From Pictodentalium vernedei (taxonomy: Eukaryota > Mollusca > Scaphopoda > Dentaliida > Dentaliidae): DNA of 64,000 nucleotides. The notes under the pieces were generated by a model that had not been told where the DNA came from, searched no databases, and saw only the letters and a program-made list of their open reading frames with translations. The stretch covers positions 179,638,350 to 179,702,349 of the forward strand of contig CM062297.1 in NCBI GenBank assembly GCA_031216915.1, written 5' to 3'. Shown piece after piece: positions 1 to 9,557 of this stretch (position 1 is its first letter; the number at the start of each line of letters is the position of its first letter). Made by a program: the position numbers and the translations under genes.

Positions 1-116
1 CCAAAATTTGCATCCAAAACAAAAAGAAATCATGTCCTAAAGGACCTCCATAGTACGACTCTACTGCGCATGCGCAGTGACGCAGTCGTCCCGAAATTGG
101 CGCCAAATATCATTCT
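1..116 (+). repeat. Left inverted terminal repeat of DIRS copy A (partial)
   Basis: Positions 1-116 are the reverse complement of 6811-6926 near the right end, essentially without mismatch. The outer part of the repeat is cut by the window edge. Confidence 0.93.
65..76. promoter_or_regulatory. NRF1-type palindrome in left ITR of copy A
   Basis: TGCGCATGCGCA is a perfect match to the NRF1 consensus (YGCGCAYGCGCR). It lies in the inverted repeat upstream of gag, where a DIRS promoter is expected. A TGACGCA half-CRE-like motif follows directly. The same palindrome occurs in the right ITR at 6851-6862. Function is inferred. Confidence 0.55.
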
Positions 117-1003
117 CTGTTTGGCCCTTCATCAGTCAACATCTCACTGATCTTTGTGCTTGTAAATCTCAGTTTAAAGGATGCCAGACACGTAATTCTT
201 GGAGAAAATGTGATTCTAAGGAGGATAGAAGGAGGAGAGGAAAAAAGAAGTGGCAAAAAATAATCAGGGCTGTACTTAAAATTTTTTGTTGAAATTATGT
301 TAAGTTGCCTATTTTCGAGGCAAACGCCTCTTGTTGTCATTCTTGCTAATTGTTGCACTGCTTATTCAGTGTTTCCTCTCCCCTAACCTTCTAAAGTCCC
401 CCCTTGCAATTCTCCCATGCTTTTGGCATATTTTTGAGAAGTTTCATTTCTAAAAATTCCCTGGGAGAGTTGCTTGGTTACAGAATGTTTTCTGTTATTT
501 TCCCCATAGTTACGTTTTCACCCATGGGTGTATAACGTTTGTGTTCTGCATCTTCCATCTGATGTTCTGCAGATTCTCCCCTGGGAGTCTCTGTTTTGCA
601 TCAGATAGAGTGTAATTGATGACTGATTCCAGGCCAGTTTTTTCAGTGCCTGGAGTCATGTTTTCTACTGTGTTTACACTGTTTGTTTTCATTGGCAACA
701 GCCTTTTTTGAGGGGGGCTGTTTGCCTTTGTGGTAGTTTATCTCATTATAAGATACATTTATATTATCCGAAAGTGTCTCATTAATTATTTTATATAATT
801 TTAAAATTTTTGACCACACTTTGCCATCGGATCCATCGGGGCTCAACGTTACTTTTCAGCAACTTGGGCTTCTCTGAAAAAATATTTTTTCAAAATTATT
901 TTGTTTTGCAATTGTTTTTTCATTTATTAATGGATCATGTTATTATGTATCTTTGTGTCAGGGGTTTTTGCGAGTAACTAGGACTTATTGTTGTTCTTTC
1001 ACA
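117..1003 (+). other. 5' leader of DIRS copy A
   Basis: No supported coding sequence. The stretch is pyrimidine- and AT-rich and is collinear with the leader of copy B (about 18287-19180), so it belongs to the element. It probably contains the promoter downstream region and 5' UTR. Confidence 0.6.
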
Positions 1004-3106
1004 ATGAAGGGACTTTGTTCAAATTGTAATAGGAAGAAATCTTCCTCTGACTTTCATGATTATTGCATTAATTGTAGTCAGTGTTCTCGCATTAATCCCT
1101 GTCCTGTATGTGAACATTGGGATGAGAAACATTGGAAACGTGTGTCACGATATGTTGTTTCTGGAGAAAGAGTGATGCCGGCTCTTTCTCCACAAGGTCA
1201 CTCTACTCTCTCAGTTTCTATTTCAGAGGAACCAGAACAGGGTGATGTTTCCATGTTATCTTCTTCAAGTGTGCGTCCGTCGTCACAAATAAATACAGAG
1301 CTAGCGGCAAAAGTGCTCATGGAGATTAGACAAATGTCGTCCGCTAGCTCGCCCGGTGTAGCGTCCATTCACCGAATGGTTCGGCAGCCGGGTTCGTCCG
1401 ATGCGGTCCAAGAGGAAATTTTGGGTGATGCGAGCACTATAAAAATAATAGATGCACACCCAGTGACGGCGGATAGTGAACGAGAACGGAGGAAGCCTTT
1501 TAGTCCGGTTCCTAGCTCGTCCAGGTCCAGCCGGGCCGCGAGCGAGAGAGGCCCCTCTCTCGTACAACAACATCTGGGACCAGATGTTGTGGTACAAAAT
1601 GTGTCTTTAGCGGAGCATACGTCCGTCGCTCGGGACGCTCCGTTGTATAAGCAGTCCGCAGAGACTGTTAAGGCTTCCTCTTCTCGTCGGCGCACACGAC
1701 CGCACCTTGGCTGCGTGACCTCCGATATTTTGCCAGCTTCGCCGATGAAGGATTCTTCGGCGACCAGGTCACACCATCCGGCAGCCAGGGATTCGAGACC
1801 GATGGACTCCGGACGTTCGCATAGGAAAAGTATGCGGGAGCCATCTGATGCGGAGCTGCCCTCGGCGAAGCAGCGAAAGACCGCTCCTCCGCAGGTCTCG
1901 ACGTCGGACATTCTAGTGCAGATAGCACAGCTTATCGCAGCATCCCAGCAGCCGACAGAAACGGTGTCGGATCGAGAATTATCCGACGGCGCTGGGTCGG
2001 TACGCTCCGCCGAAGCATCGGGGGCGGACGACCGGGAACATCGGGAGGTCCGACCGGATGGTGAAAGGGATACGGATGAATTGGAGCTATCCCTTTCGGA
2101 ACAACACAAAGCTGCCGTGGACTTCATCCGGCACTTTCTTCCTCAAGTTGTTCCGTCGGGCCAGACTGCTGCGCTTCCGGACAGGAGAATTATAGCGTCA
2201 TTGGACTCTGATTTTTTCGAGCGGTTCAGGGACATCGCTCCCGAGTTTCCGTCGCAGTCCAATAATGTTGCAAGAACATTTGAATTATTGAACGACGCTA
2301 TTTTTAAACTTGCTTCCAGGACGGGGAAAGCAGGCTTCTTGTCCGCAAATACTCTCAACCTGCCTTTCATTAATGCAAGGAATAAATTCGACACGGCAGG
2401 TCAGGGTATACCGAGAGTTCCTCTGCGTATGGACGATGAGGCGGAAGACTTAGAGCTATCATTACCGTCGTCAGCTTCTATTCCAACCGCAGTGTTGGAA
2501 ACAGCTATTGCGTCTAACAGAGCCAATTTAGATGCCTTATCTTACGCAGATCACCTTACTAAGGCGTTATCACTGCGTCTTCAAGGGGAAGAGTTTCAGG
2601 ATATACAATCCTCCTTAAGACTTCTTTCAAGGGCAGTAGCTTATTCCACGTGTAACTCCGCCCTTTCAGTGGCAAATCTGGAGTTGGTTAGACGTGACGC
2701 AGCCCTGTCTACATCCACACTAGTGGATTCTAAGGTGAAGAACTCTCTTAGAGTCGCTTCGGTCTCAGGAGATCTTCTCTTTGACGGCAAGCTTTCCGCT
2801 ATTTATGATAATATTAAAAAGAAAGCTAGTGATTCTCTGTTGTTTAGATCCGCTCCTAAAAGGTCGGATACAACAGACACGAATAAGGCGGGCACTTCTG
2901 GGTCTTATCCGCCCAAGAGAGGTTCCTATAGAGGTTCCGGTGCGTCCTCTAGCTCTTATTCGAGAGACCGTCAGGATAGTGACTCTCGTTCGGGACGTCC
3001 TTCAGGCCGGGACAATCGGTCGGACGCCCCGAGGTCGACGAGGCGAGGTGCGGGTCGTGGAAGACGTGGTTTCTCCTACCGCAGGCCTCGCAGATCCAGG
3101 AGGTGA
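1004..3106 (+). CDS. gag: DIRS Gag-like protein, copy A
   Basis: A 700-residue putative nucleocapsid/structural protein of a DIRS retrotransposon. The ATG at 1004 is chosen because the open frame upstream (from 953) has no ATG and because the homologous protein of element C starts at the same place relative to its cysteine cluster. Residues about 4-40 form a paired Cys cluster (CxxC ... CxxCxxC ... CxxC followed by W), a zinc-ribbon-like nucleic-acid-binding module. The middle is Ser- and acid-rich. A helical core around residues 380-590 resembles the equivalent part of element C. The C-terminus is an RG/RR-rich basic tail. The TGA stop is followed at once by the RT domain in the +1 frame; the RT frame already overlaps gag by 326 nt. 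No viral major-homology region is evident, and the role is inferred from position. Confidence 0.85.
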   Translation: MKGLCSNCNRKKSSSDFHDYCINCSQCSRINPCPVCEHWDEKHWKRVSRYVVSGERVMPALSPQGHSTLSVSISEEPEQGDVSMLSSSSVRPSSQINTELAAKVLMEIRQMSSASSPGVASIHRMVRQPGSSDAVQEEILGDASTIKIIDAHPVTADSERERRKPFSPVPSSSRSSRAASERGPSLVQQHLGPDVVVQNVSLAEHTSVARDAPLYKQSAETVKASSSRRRTRPHLGCVTSDILPASPMKDSSATRSHHPAARDSRPMDSGRSHRKSMREPSDAELPSAKQRKTAPPQVSTSDILVQIAQLIAASQQPTETVSDRELSDGAGSVRSAEASGADDREHREVRPDGERDTDELELSLSEQHKAAVDFIRHFLPQVVPSGQTAALPDRRIIASLDSDFFERFRDIAPEFPSQSNNVARTFELLNDAIFKLASRTGKAGFLSANTLNLPFINARNKFDTAGQGIPRVPLRMDDEAEDLELSLPSSASIPTAVLETAIASNRANLDALSYADHLTKALSLRLQGEEFQDIQSSLRLLSRAVAYSTCNSALSVANLELVRRDAALSTSTLVDSKVKNSLRVASVSGDLLFDGKLSAIYDNIKKKASDSLLFRSAPKRSDTTDTNKAGTSGSYPPKRGSYRGSGASSSSYSRDRQDSDSRSGRPSGRDNRSDAPRSTRRGAGRGRRGFSYRRPRRSRR

Positions 3107-5096
3107 TGGCTTAAACCTCTATCGCGTTCCGGTTGGCGGAAGGTTGTCGAGTTTTTCTCAAGAGTGGGCGTCGATTACGGACGACCCGTGGGTGAGAGGA
3201 GTGACTTCGGAAGGTCTAAAGATATCCTTCAAACGAAAGCCTCCATTAACTCGAAGTCCAAAGTGGACTCATCTTCCGTCAAACCCTCAGAAAAGAGACG
3301 CTCTGCTATCAGAGGTGCAGTCTCTTTTAATGAAGAACGCGGTAGAGGTCGTAGAAAACCAGGAATCGCTGGGATTCTACAGCCATCTGTTTCTGGTTCC
3401 GAAACCAGACGGCTCGTTCCGTCCAGTCATAGATTTGAGCTGGATAAACAAGCTGATCGTCGCTCCGAAGTTTTATATGGAGACGATTCGATCGGTCAGA
3501 GCGAGTATTCGGGTGAACGATTATGCAACGAGCATAGATCTCAAAGATGCGTACTTTCACGTCATGGTACATCCGACATTCCGAAAGTATCTACGCTTCG
3601 CAGTCCTAGGAGTGGTGTATCAGTTCCGGGCCATGTGCTTCGGATTGAATCTAGCACCCTGGGCTTTCACTCGGGTAATGAACTCGGTAATGATCTACTT
3701 CCGAGCTCATTCGTCTGCGGTAACGTCGGCCTACCTGGACGACATTCTTCAGAGGTACGGCAACGAGTTAACGCTTCAGAACGATGTTCAGAATCTTCTT
3801 CTATTGCTCCGACGTCTCGGTTTCATAGTAAACGAGGAGAAGTCGGATCTGGTGCCGTCCAAGTCATTCACTCATCTGGGAATGAGCTTCGAGACGCACA
3901 ACAATCTCGTTCGTCTGCCGTTAACCAGAGCGAAATTAGTCAGTTGTTACGCTCGCTATTGTCTGAATACAGACAAAGTCACGGCGAGAGAATTTATGAG
4001 ACTGATAGGTCTGTGCGGAGCCGCCGCGGATCTCATTCCGATGGGACGGCTACGCACACGGCCTCTTCAAATTTTCCTGACTCAGAATTGGAGTGTGAAA
4101 ATTCATTCGCTCGATGTAGACGTTCTCTTGTCAGATCAAGTGAAACAAGAGATTCAGACTTGGGCAAACATTCAGTGGTTAACTCAAGGAGTTCCGCTGC
4201 AGTTGCCGGATCCGAGTTTTACCATTATGACGGATGCCAGTCAAACAGGTTGGGGTGCATCATTAATCCCAACGGATTCGAGATGCCAGGGTCTTTGGGA
4301 TCCGCAATTCCTGTGCAAGCACATAAACATCAAGGAAATGATGTCAATTTGGCTTGCGTTACGTCACTGGATGGACATTATTCACGATGCTCATGTCCAA
4401 ATCCTATCCGACAATACGTCAGTAGTGGCGTATATACGGAATCAGGGAGGCACTCATTCAGTTCCGTTGTTCAATCTAACGGAAAGAATCCTTCTGTTTG
4501 CGTTGGAACATCACGTTCTTCTTTCGGTCCGTCACATACCGGGTCGTCTGAATGTGCTAGCAGACTCCCTTTCACGAAAGGGTCGCTTGTTGCCGTCGGA
4601 GTGGACTCTCAACAAACAAGTATTCAATCAGATTTGCTACCAATGGGAACGGCCAATGATAGACTTATTTGCGACACATCTCAACAATCAGTTGCAAACG
4701 TATGTGTCCCCGTGTCCGGATCCAAGAGCATTTGCAGTAGACGCTCTGTCGATCCCTTGGGACGGAATGATAGGATATGCGTATCCTCCAGCGCCGTTAA
4801 TTCAACAAGTATTGCTAAAGATAAAACAATCTCAATGCAAGATTCTGTTGGTAGCATCTCTGTCGCCACAGAGACCGTGGATAAATCTACTCAGGTGTCT
4901 GTTGTGGGACCTACCGCGGAAGCTCCCTCCACGAGAGGATCTTCTTTGGCAGGGGAAATCGCGCCAACTACATCACAACCCGCAAGGTCTCAACCTTCAC
5001 GTTTTTCCGTTGTGCGGTCCTTCTTGCATGGCAAGCACTTTACAGGACGAGCAGTGGACGCGATTTCTAACTGTAGGAGGACCTCCTCTTCGCTAA
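2781..5096 (+). CDS. pol: DIRS reverse transcriptase / RNase H / methyltransferase-like polyprotein, copy A
   Basis: Copies the element RNA. The frame is open from 2781, which is not an ATG. Recognisable RT homology starts just after the gag stop at about 3107, so expression by +1 frameshifting or re-initiation is likely. RT: fingers motif FLVPKPDGSFRPVIDLS, palm aspartate in SIDLKDAYFH, and the catalytic YLDD at residues 318-321. RNase H: D485, E519, D544 and D595 (the last in NVLADSLSR) give the full D-E-D-D set. The C-terminal part has IDLFAT and YAYPP motifs, matching the region called DAM-methyltransferase-like in DIRS-1 and PAT elements. All catalytic positions are present and there are no internal stops. 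The stop (TAA, 5094-5096) overlaps the YR frame, which lies in -1 relative to RT. Confidence 0.93.
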   Translation: MTASFPLFMIILKRKLVILCCLDPLLKGRIQQTRIRRALLGLIRPREVPIEVPVRPLALIRETVRIVTLVRDVLQAGTIGRTPRGRRGEVRVVEDVVSPTAGLADPGGDGLNLYRVPVGGRLSSFSQEWASITDDPWVRGVTSEGLKISFKRKPPLTRSPKWTHLPSNPQKRDALLSEVQSLLMKNAVEVVENQESLGFYSHLFLVPKPDGSFRPVIDLSWINKLIVAPKFYMETIRSVRASIRVNDYATSIDLKDAYFHVMVHPTFRKYLRFAVLGVVYQFRAMCFGLNLAPWAFTRVMNSVMIYFRAHSSAVTSAYLDDILQRYGNELTLQNDVQNLLLLLRRLGFIVNEEKSDLVPSKSFTHLGMSFETHNNLVRLPLTRAKLVSCYARYCLNTDKVTAREFMRLIGLCGAAADLIPMGRLRTRPLQIFLTQNWSVKIHSLDVDVLLSDQVKQEIQTWANIQWLTQGVPLQLPDPSFTIMTDASQTGWGASLIPTDSRCQGLWDPQFLCKHINIKEMMSIWLALRHWMDIIHDAHVQILSDNTSVVAYIRNQGGTHSVPLFNLTERILLFALEHHVLLSVRHIPGRLNVLADSLSRKGRLLPSEWTLNKQVFNQICYQWERPMIDLFATHLNNQLQTYVSPCPDPRAFAVDALSIPWDGMIGYAYPPAPLIQQVLLKIKQSQCKILLVASLSPQRPWINLLRCLLWDLPRKLPPREDLLWQGKSRQLHHNPQGLNLHVFPLCGPSCMASTLQDEQWTRFLTVGGPPLR

Positions 5097-6052
5097 ACTA
5101 TGCGGCTAAGTGGAAGGTTTTCCGTCGTTGGTGTAGGGATCATTCTGTTGATATATTTGATCCCTCTATACCAGACATTGCTAACTTTCTAGTATACTTG
5201 TTTGACGAAATCAAACTGCAACCTGTTACTATAAAGGGTTATAGATCTATGTTATCTGATACCTATGCACATCATGATAGTTTACAAATTGGATCTAATG
5301 TCTCTTTATCGAAATTGGTTAGAAACTTTTCGATAAATAGACCCAGAACTCTTAGATTAATTCCTAAGTGGAATTTAGCTTGGGTTCTCCTTAAATTGAA
5401 GGAAAAGCCATTTGAACCTCTTGGGACAGTAGATTTCAAATTCTTATCTTATAAGACAGCTTTTCTCTTAGCTTTCTCTTCTGCCAGAAGAGTCAGTGAG
5501 CTTCATGCACTATCGGTGGATGATTCTCATTATCGTAGTGTTGGGAACACTATCACCTTCACTACTAATGTCGGTTTTTTAGCTAAGAATCAGGCTCCTA
5601 ATAAATATCCGGAACCTATTGTTATTAAGGCTCTTCCGTCTTCAGACGGGCGTAGGCCTTTACTCTGTCCTGTTAGAGCACTACGAATCTATAAACAGAG
5701 ATCTCAGTTCATCAGAAAGGGACGGAAACGTTTCTTTCTGTCTTTGATGCCTAATAGAAAGGACATTTCAGTCCATTCTATTGCTAGATGGATTCAGTTA
5801 ACTATCCGTACTGCGTATGAAGATTTATCTTCTTCTCAGCAGTCTGTGCTTAAGATTTCTGCTCATGAAGTAAGAGCTCTTTCTACTTCCTGGGCTTATG
5901 CTAATAGTGTTGCTATTACAGATTTAATGAAGGCTGCTTATTGGTCTCCGCCATCCACATTTACTAATTTTTATCTCAGAAATATTGAGTCCATTTCTGG
6001 AGACCTGCATTGTTTAGGTCCGTTATCTGTTGCTCAGAATGTCGTCCACTAA
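5093..6052 (+). CDS. YR: DIRS tyrosine recombinase, copy A
   Basis: Integrates the circular DNA intermediate. The phage-integrase-type fold is complete. The core-binding domain begins at the YAAKWKVFRRWC segment. Box I has SARRVSEL (catalytic Arg at 5489-5491), Box II has HEVR (His 5864-5866, Arg 5873-5875), and the nucleophile Tyr lies in NFYLR (5972-5974). The same frame is open upstream to 3107 right across the RT gene, but that part is serine-rich and shows no domain. I place the start opposite the RT stop by alignment with element C, where an ATG overlaps the RT stop. In copy A that codon is CTA, so the true start is unclear: upstream in-frame ATG, frameshift from RT, or non-AUG re-initiation. 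Confidence 0.9.
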   Translation, partial: LNYAAKWKVFRRWCRDHSVDIFDPSIPDIANFLVYLFDEIKLQPVTIKGYRSMLSDTYAHHDSLQIGSNVSLSKLVRNFSINRPRTLRLIPKWNLAWVLLKLKEKPFEPLGTVDFKFLSYKTAFLLAFSSARRVSELHALSVDDSHYRSVGNTITFTTNVGFLAKNQAPNKYPEPIVIKALPSSDGRRPLLCPVRALRIYKQRSQFIRKGRKRFFLSLMPNRKDISVHSIARWIQLTIRTAYEDLSSSQQSVLKISAHEVRALSTSWAYANSVAITDLMKAAYWSPPSTFTNFYLRNIESISGDLHCLGPLSVAQNVVH

Positions 6053-6654
6053 ACAGTTGCAACTATAGTTATGCAGGCTTTCTGTTCCGGCAGTGACTCC
6101 GTCCGACTGCCCTCTTCGCTCTGGGCTATTTGACCCAGGGCAAGGGGAAGGGGGGGGCGGGTGTTCCCTTAGGTCACCTGCTTTATAGTGAAAAGCAAGG
6201 GAATGCCTCCTCCAAGACAGTATTTCTGAGTCGCTTCCGGGATGGTTTTAAAGTGTAATATTAATGTTTAATTTCATTTATGTCTTATTTTTAAAGTGTA
6301 GCTCGGTGTGAAGCATTTGTATATGTCAAGTGTCAAACGGGCTTTAATATACAATACTCGGACACTTTTAAATGATTATAAAGAGTCTCAATTCTCTGGA
6401 CTACTTTATTTATTGGCTTGCTTTAAAAATAATTAGTATAAGGGTTATACTGGATGTTAATAGAGAACATGAATGTTATTGTGCTCAATTATTAAGGGTA
6501 GTGTATCTTTCTAATTTAAATATTAAATAAGAAAGATACATGTAAAGCCTAATACTCCTTTTCTCCTTAAGGGGTTACCTCTTTATTTTATAATTGAGCT
6601 TATTGGATTTTCCTCTATGTCCTAGGCCCTCCAGCCTGTTTACTATTCAGCTAA
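6053..6654 (+). other. 3' untranslated region of DIRS copy A
   Basis: Noncoding. It contains a G-rich run near 6148-6163, preceded by a small stem (CTGGG/CCCAG, about 6120-6140). At about 6503-6541 there is an AT-rich hairpin with GTATCTTTCT/AGAAAGATAC arms. Both the G run and the hairpin recur in copy B (about 30585-30606 and 30946-30973). Confidence 0.6.
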
Positions 6655-6736
6655 GTCTGGGTCATTGGTACAGTATAAAAATGTTAAAAAATTTATAGTA
6701 ATTTATATATTTTTTATACTTACCAATGACCCAGAC
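6655..6736. repeat. Internal complementary region (ICR) of DIRS copy A
   Basis: Positions 6683-6736 are the exact reverse complement of the right terminus (6985-7038). Positions 6655-6685 are complementary to the outer left terminus as seen in copy B (about 18085-18112). The two halves meet at a shared GTT, as expected for a template that bridges the ends of the circle. Confidence 0.9.
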
Positions 6737-6810
6737 GGGGATGGCCCTCCCTGAGTTGGGAACTCTTGCCTCCCCGCTGAGTACATAGCGCTGACCAGGC
6801 ACTGCCAGTA

Positions 6811-7038
6811 AGAATGATATTTGGCGCCAATTTCGGGACGACTGCGTCACTGCGCATGCGCAGTAGAGTCGTACTATGGAGGTCCTTTAGGACATGATTT
6901 CTTTTTGTTTTGGATGCAAATTTTGGGGATTGGGGGGCAAAATTTGTGTTTGGCCCTGGTTTTTGTGGAGTTAGCACCAGCTAAGTCTGGGTCATTGGTA
7001 AGTATAAAAAATATATAAATTACTATAAATTTTTTAAC
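6811..7038 (-). repeat. Right inverted terminal repeat of DIRS copy A
   Basis: 6811-6926 mirrors 1-116. The rest runs through a GTCTGGGTCATTGG motif to the AAC terminus. An NRF1-type TGCGCATGCGCA lies at 6851-6862. Confidence 0.92.
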
Positions 7039-7210
7039 TTTTCGAAAAATTTCAGCAAAACCATATCATGTGACCCCTCTTTGGAACGAGCTTGTCGAGC
7101 TCGTTCCAATGAGGGGTCTCATGATATGGTTTGTTGAAATTTTTCGAAAAAAAATTAAAAAACGATATTTAAATTAATAAATTTTGATATCGTCTGCTTT
7201 GGGTAAAGGG
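7039..7210. mobile_element. piggyBac-like palindromic MITE, family 2 (right part)
   Basis: A palindrome around GAGCTTGTCGAGCTC is followed by the subterminal and terminal sequence TTGGGTAAAGGG. It matches copies at 32054 and 36247. The left end is replaced by DIRS copy A, so A probably inserted into this MITE. Confidence 0.6.
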
Positions 7211-8380
7211 ATAAGATATGTTTGGAACAAGTCACAAAAGTACTGTAGATATGATTTATGCAGGCAAAAGAATGCCAATGTTGAGCTCATTGGCAGTGAC
7301 ATGTGTGGCTCTGTGGTAGGATGATACAAAAACAACTTATTCTCTATTTTTTTAATGTGAATTCCTCTTTGATAGAGATGGGCGGTATTGGAATAACGAT
7401 TTCAGTATTTTTAGGGGTGTATATAGAGGATATGGAATGAGTGTTTTTCTCATATAATATTTATGAAACGAGTCTAAGAGGGGTCATAACCTATGTTTTG
7501 GAAGCAAAAAGTAAAAATATAAAAAGAAATGAATGGCGTCTTTCTTGTATTGCGCGAGACGGTTTTTGCCGTTACGTTAGGTAAAAGTTTAATACAATAT
7601 AATCCACACTAAATAGGACAGATAACGTAAATTCTCCCTACTGAAATTATGCAAATGTGACTCCGTAATATTTTGTTTAGCCAATCAAATTGTCTAGTTT
7701 TGAAATTGACCAATGAAATTGACGGAAGGCTTTATTTATCACTGATTAATATGAGAACAAAATATCAAATGTTTTAAAGTGAACAAAACGAACGAGTCAT
7801 ATGATAAATCATGGTATTGGTTTGGTATTTGGTATCTGACTTGTCAGATATTTGCTGTTAGAACCAGAGGAAAATTCACATCAGGAAAATGCAGAATAAG
7901 TTGGTCTTGTATCATTCTACCACAACACCACAAATCCCACTGCGAATAAACTCATCATTAGCATTCTACAGTAATCGTGTGACTTTTTCAGACACACCTT
8001 AATGTTTAATGGTCGACAGCAGGTTTTTGCGATATCAGAGCATGTGCTCTCAACATATCATCATTAGGAGGTCCTGCTGACAATAGACAACTCATCTGGG
8101 TAGTGAATTCTAGTCAAGTCTTGGCTGGCTGTTAAGGCAGCCAAGACTTGACTAAAAATCACTCCTTAGCAACTGGACATGTACATACTGTAGGCTAGTG
8201 GAAATTCAGAACAACTGCCTAGGCCCAAGAAAATCTGTAAAATCTTTCATGAAAATGAATACTTCAACTGCTATCAAGCCTCAACAAGGCCTTATAAATA
8301 GTGATGGTGGGAATATTGGAAAATACAGATGGTATTTAATGATTGGTTCAGTTTGTGTTTTTGATATCTCCATGATAATC
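7211..8380. other. Noncoding stretch with old repeats
   Basis: No gene seen. It contains a hairpin (AAGTCTTGGCTGGC and its complement, about 8113-8152). At 8165-8330 it has an old interspersed repeat that is paralogous to both flanks of the Academ-like element at 58241-62872 and acts as its empty site (8251-8270). Confidence 0.5.
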
Positions 8381-8612
8381 AAGAGTGGTGGCCGAGTGGA
8401 TAAGTGCGCTGGTCTCTCATGCCAGAGGTCCCGAGATCGATCCCTGGTCGGGGAAAGTTCTTGAGGTGTCCGAACACTCTCTCTCAGCATCAATTGTGGG
8501 GTTGATGCTGTCACAGCGTACCATACTATTGGGTGGGGACATAAAATGGCTGTCCTCTATGCGGAGAAAGACACACTCCGTGCAGGCTAAAGATTCATGT
8601 TTGTTCAAAGCA
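8381..8612 (+). mobile_element. tRNA-derived SINE (class II tRNA head), copy 1
   Basis: The head resembles a Ser/Leu-type tRNA: an A box in GTGGCCGAGTGG, a CTGGTCTCTCATGCCAG anticodon arm and a B box in GATCGATCC. The unrelated body ends in CCGTGCAGGCTAAAGAT. It shares head, body and 3' end with the copy at 14256, which excludes a simple tRNA gene. Confidence 0.75.
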
Positions 8613-9076
8613 AGTCCCTGAGTTTATATTTGGGCTCCTTTTTGGAGACCAAATTTTAACTTAGTGCAATATGAGGAAAATTCTTTAAAAATTTTCTTAT
8701 TCAGATCTACCAGTCAGAATCTTTTGATATTTGGTATATAGCATCCTTAGTGGGGTCACATACAAGTTTATTAAGGTCAAGTTATTACTAATTAGGCCTT
8801 CAGTCATTTAACCCATTCAACATTATTTCTCCCTATTTTGTGGAAAATACTAATTACCTGTTTATATCAAGTGCTTGTAAAAATGCAGTTTTCTTTTGGG
8901 AGATCTCAGACGATTGTCAGTGCTTGTTCTCTCAAACCACTGCGCCAGTTAGTGAAAAAAAATAAAAGTAAATAAGATGTGACTTATTGTTTTTTAAAAA
9001 AGTATTTAACCCTTAAAGGCCTAATTCTGACTGATCACATTTTTGACATGCAGTCTTTGGTTAACTCACAAGTTAC
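8613..9076. other. Noncoding, nothing recognised
   Basis: AT-rich DNA without a supported gene or a clear element end. Confidence 0.4.
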
Positions 9077-9084
9077 ATTCTAAG

Positions 9085-9329
9085 CAAGCCTGGAAATAAG
9101 CAGACTGTCATCTGCAGAATGAGGTTCCCAGAGAGTGAATTTAGTGATGCTACCCTTTAATTTTACCCTCTGTGAACCTCCTTCTGAATCAAGGTCTCGG
9201 ACCTAAACAGAAAGAGGAACCTTGAGGATCTATTGGGGGATTCTAGTCTACTGTATGGGATAGCTTCAGTGAAATTCACCTACTAGGGACCTCCATCTGC
9301 AAATGACAGACTGCTTATTTCCAGACTTG
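9085..9329. mobile_element. hAT-like MITE, copy 1
   Basis: Terminal inverted repeats begin CAAGCCTGGAAATAAGCAGAC. An 8-bp target duplication, ATTCTAAG, flanks both ends (9077-9084 and 9330-9337). Eight-bp duplications are typical of the hAT superfamily. No coding capacity. Confidence 0.8.
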
Positions 9330-9357
9330 ATTCTAAGCACCTTGGTAGTTGTTTTTA

Positions 9358-9397
9358 GGCAAGTCTTGGCTGCCTATATAGGCAGCCAAGACTTGCC
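9358..9397. repeat. Hairpin of the AAGTCTTGGCTGCC family
   Basis: A near-perfect inverted repeat (AAGTCTTGGCTGCC / GGCAGCCAAGACTT) with a TATATA centre. Relatives occur at about 8113, 11513 and 33378, so it is the core of a dispersed MITE. Confidence 0.7.
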
Positions 9398-9557
9398 AAA
9401 AAACAGCAGCAAAGTCACAGGATGTAGACTGTCAAAGTGTAGCAAAAATATGTAAAAATTTCTTGGCCCTTGAGGGCTGAAGCTCTTAGTGGAGAATCAA
9501 AGGGTCCTTGTCAGGTGAGTGCTTCTTGTTCTATATTTTCTTAGTTTTTTTTTTCAG

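Larger units (their letters stand above)
1..7038 (+). mobile_element. DIRS-like retrotransposon, copy A (left end outside window)
   Basis: A tyrosine-recombinase retrotransposon. In order it shows part of a left inverted terminal repeat, a gag frame, an RT/RNase H/methyltransferase-like frame, a YR frame, an internal complementary region (ICR, 6655-6736) and a right inverted repeat ending in AAC at 7038. The ICR is the reverse complement of the two outer ends joined together. This is the defining DIRS architecture for replication through a circular intermediate and integration by YR rather than by a DDE integrase. All three frames are open, so the copy looks young and possibly active. The window starts inside the left ITR, so roughly 100-200 bp are missing. 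The right end abuts a piggyBac-like MITE, into which the element probably inserted. Confidence 0.93.

Noticed and set aside
1369..2127. Long antisense ORFs over gag (also 26804-27388 over RT of C)
   Set aside because: They are shadows of the gag and RT codons on the other strand without domains.
3164..5092. A separate ~640-aa serine-rich protein or a 962-aa YR
   Set aside because: No ATG at the start and no domain. The open frame overlaps RT throughout, and the recognisable YR begins near 5093. Kept as a finding, not annotated as a gene.
8385..8460. A functional tRNA gene (Ser/Leu type)
   Set aside because: A and B boxes are good, but a second copy at 14256 shares the same unrelated downstream body, so both are SINEs.
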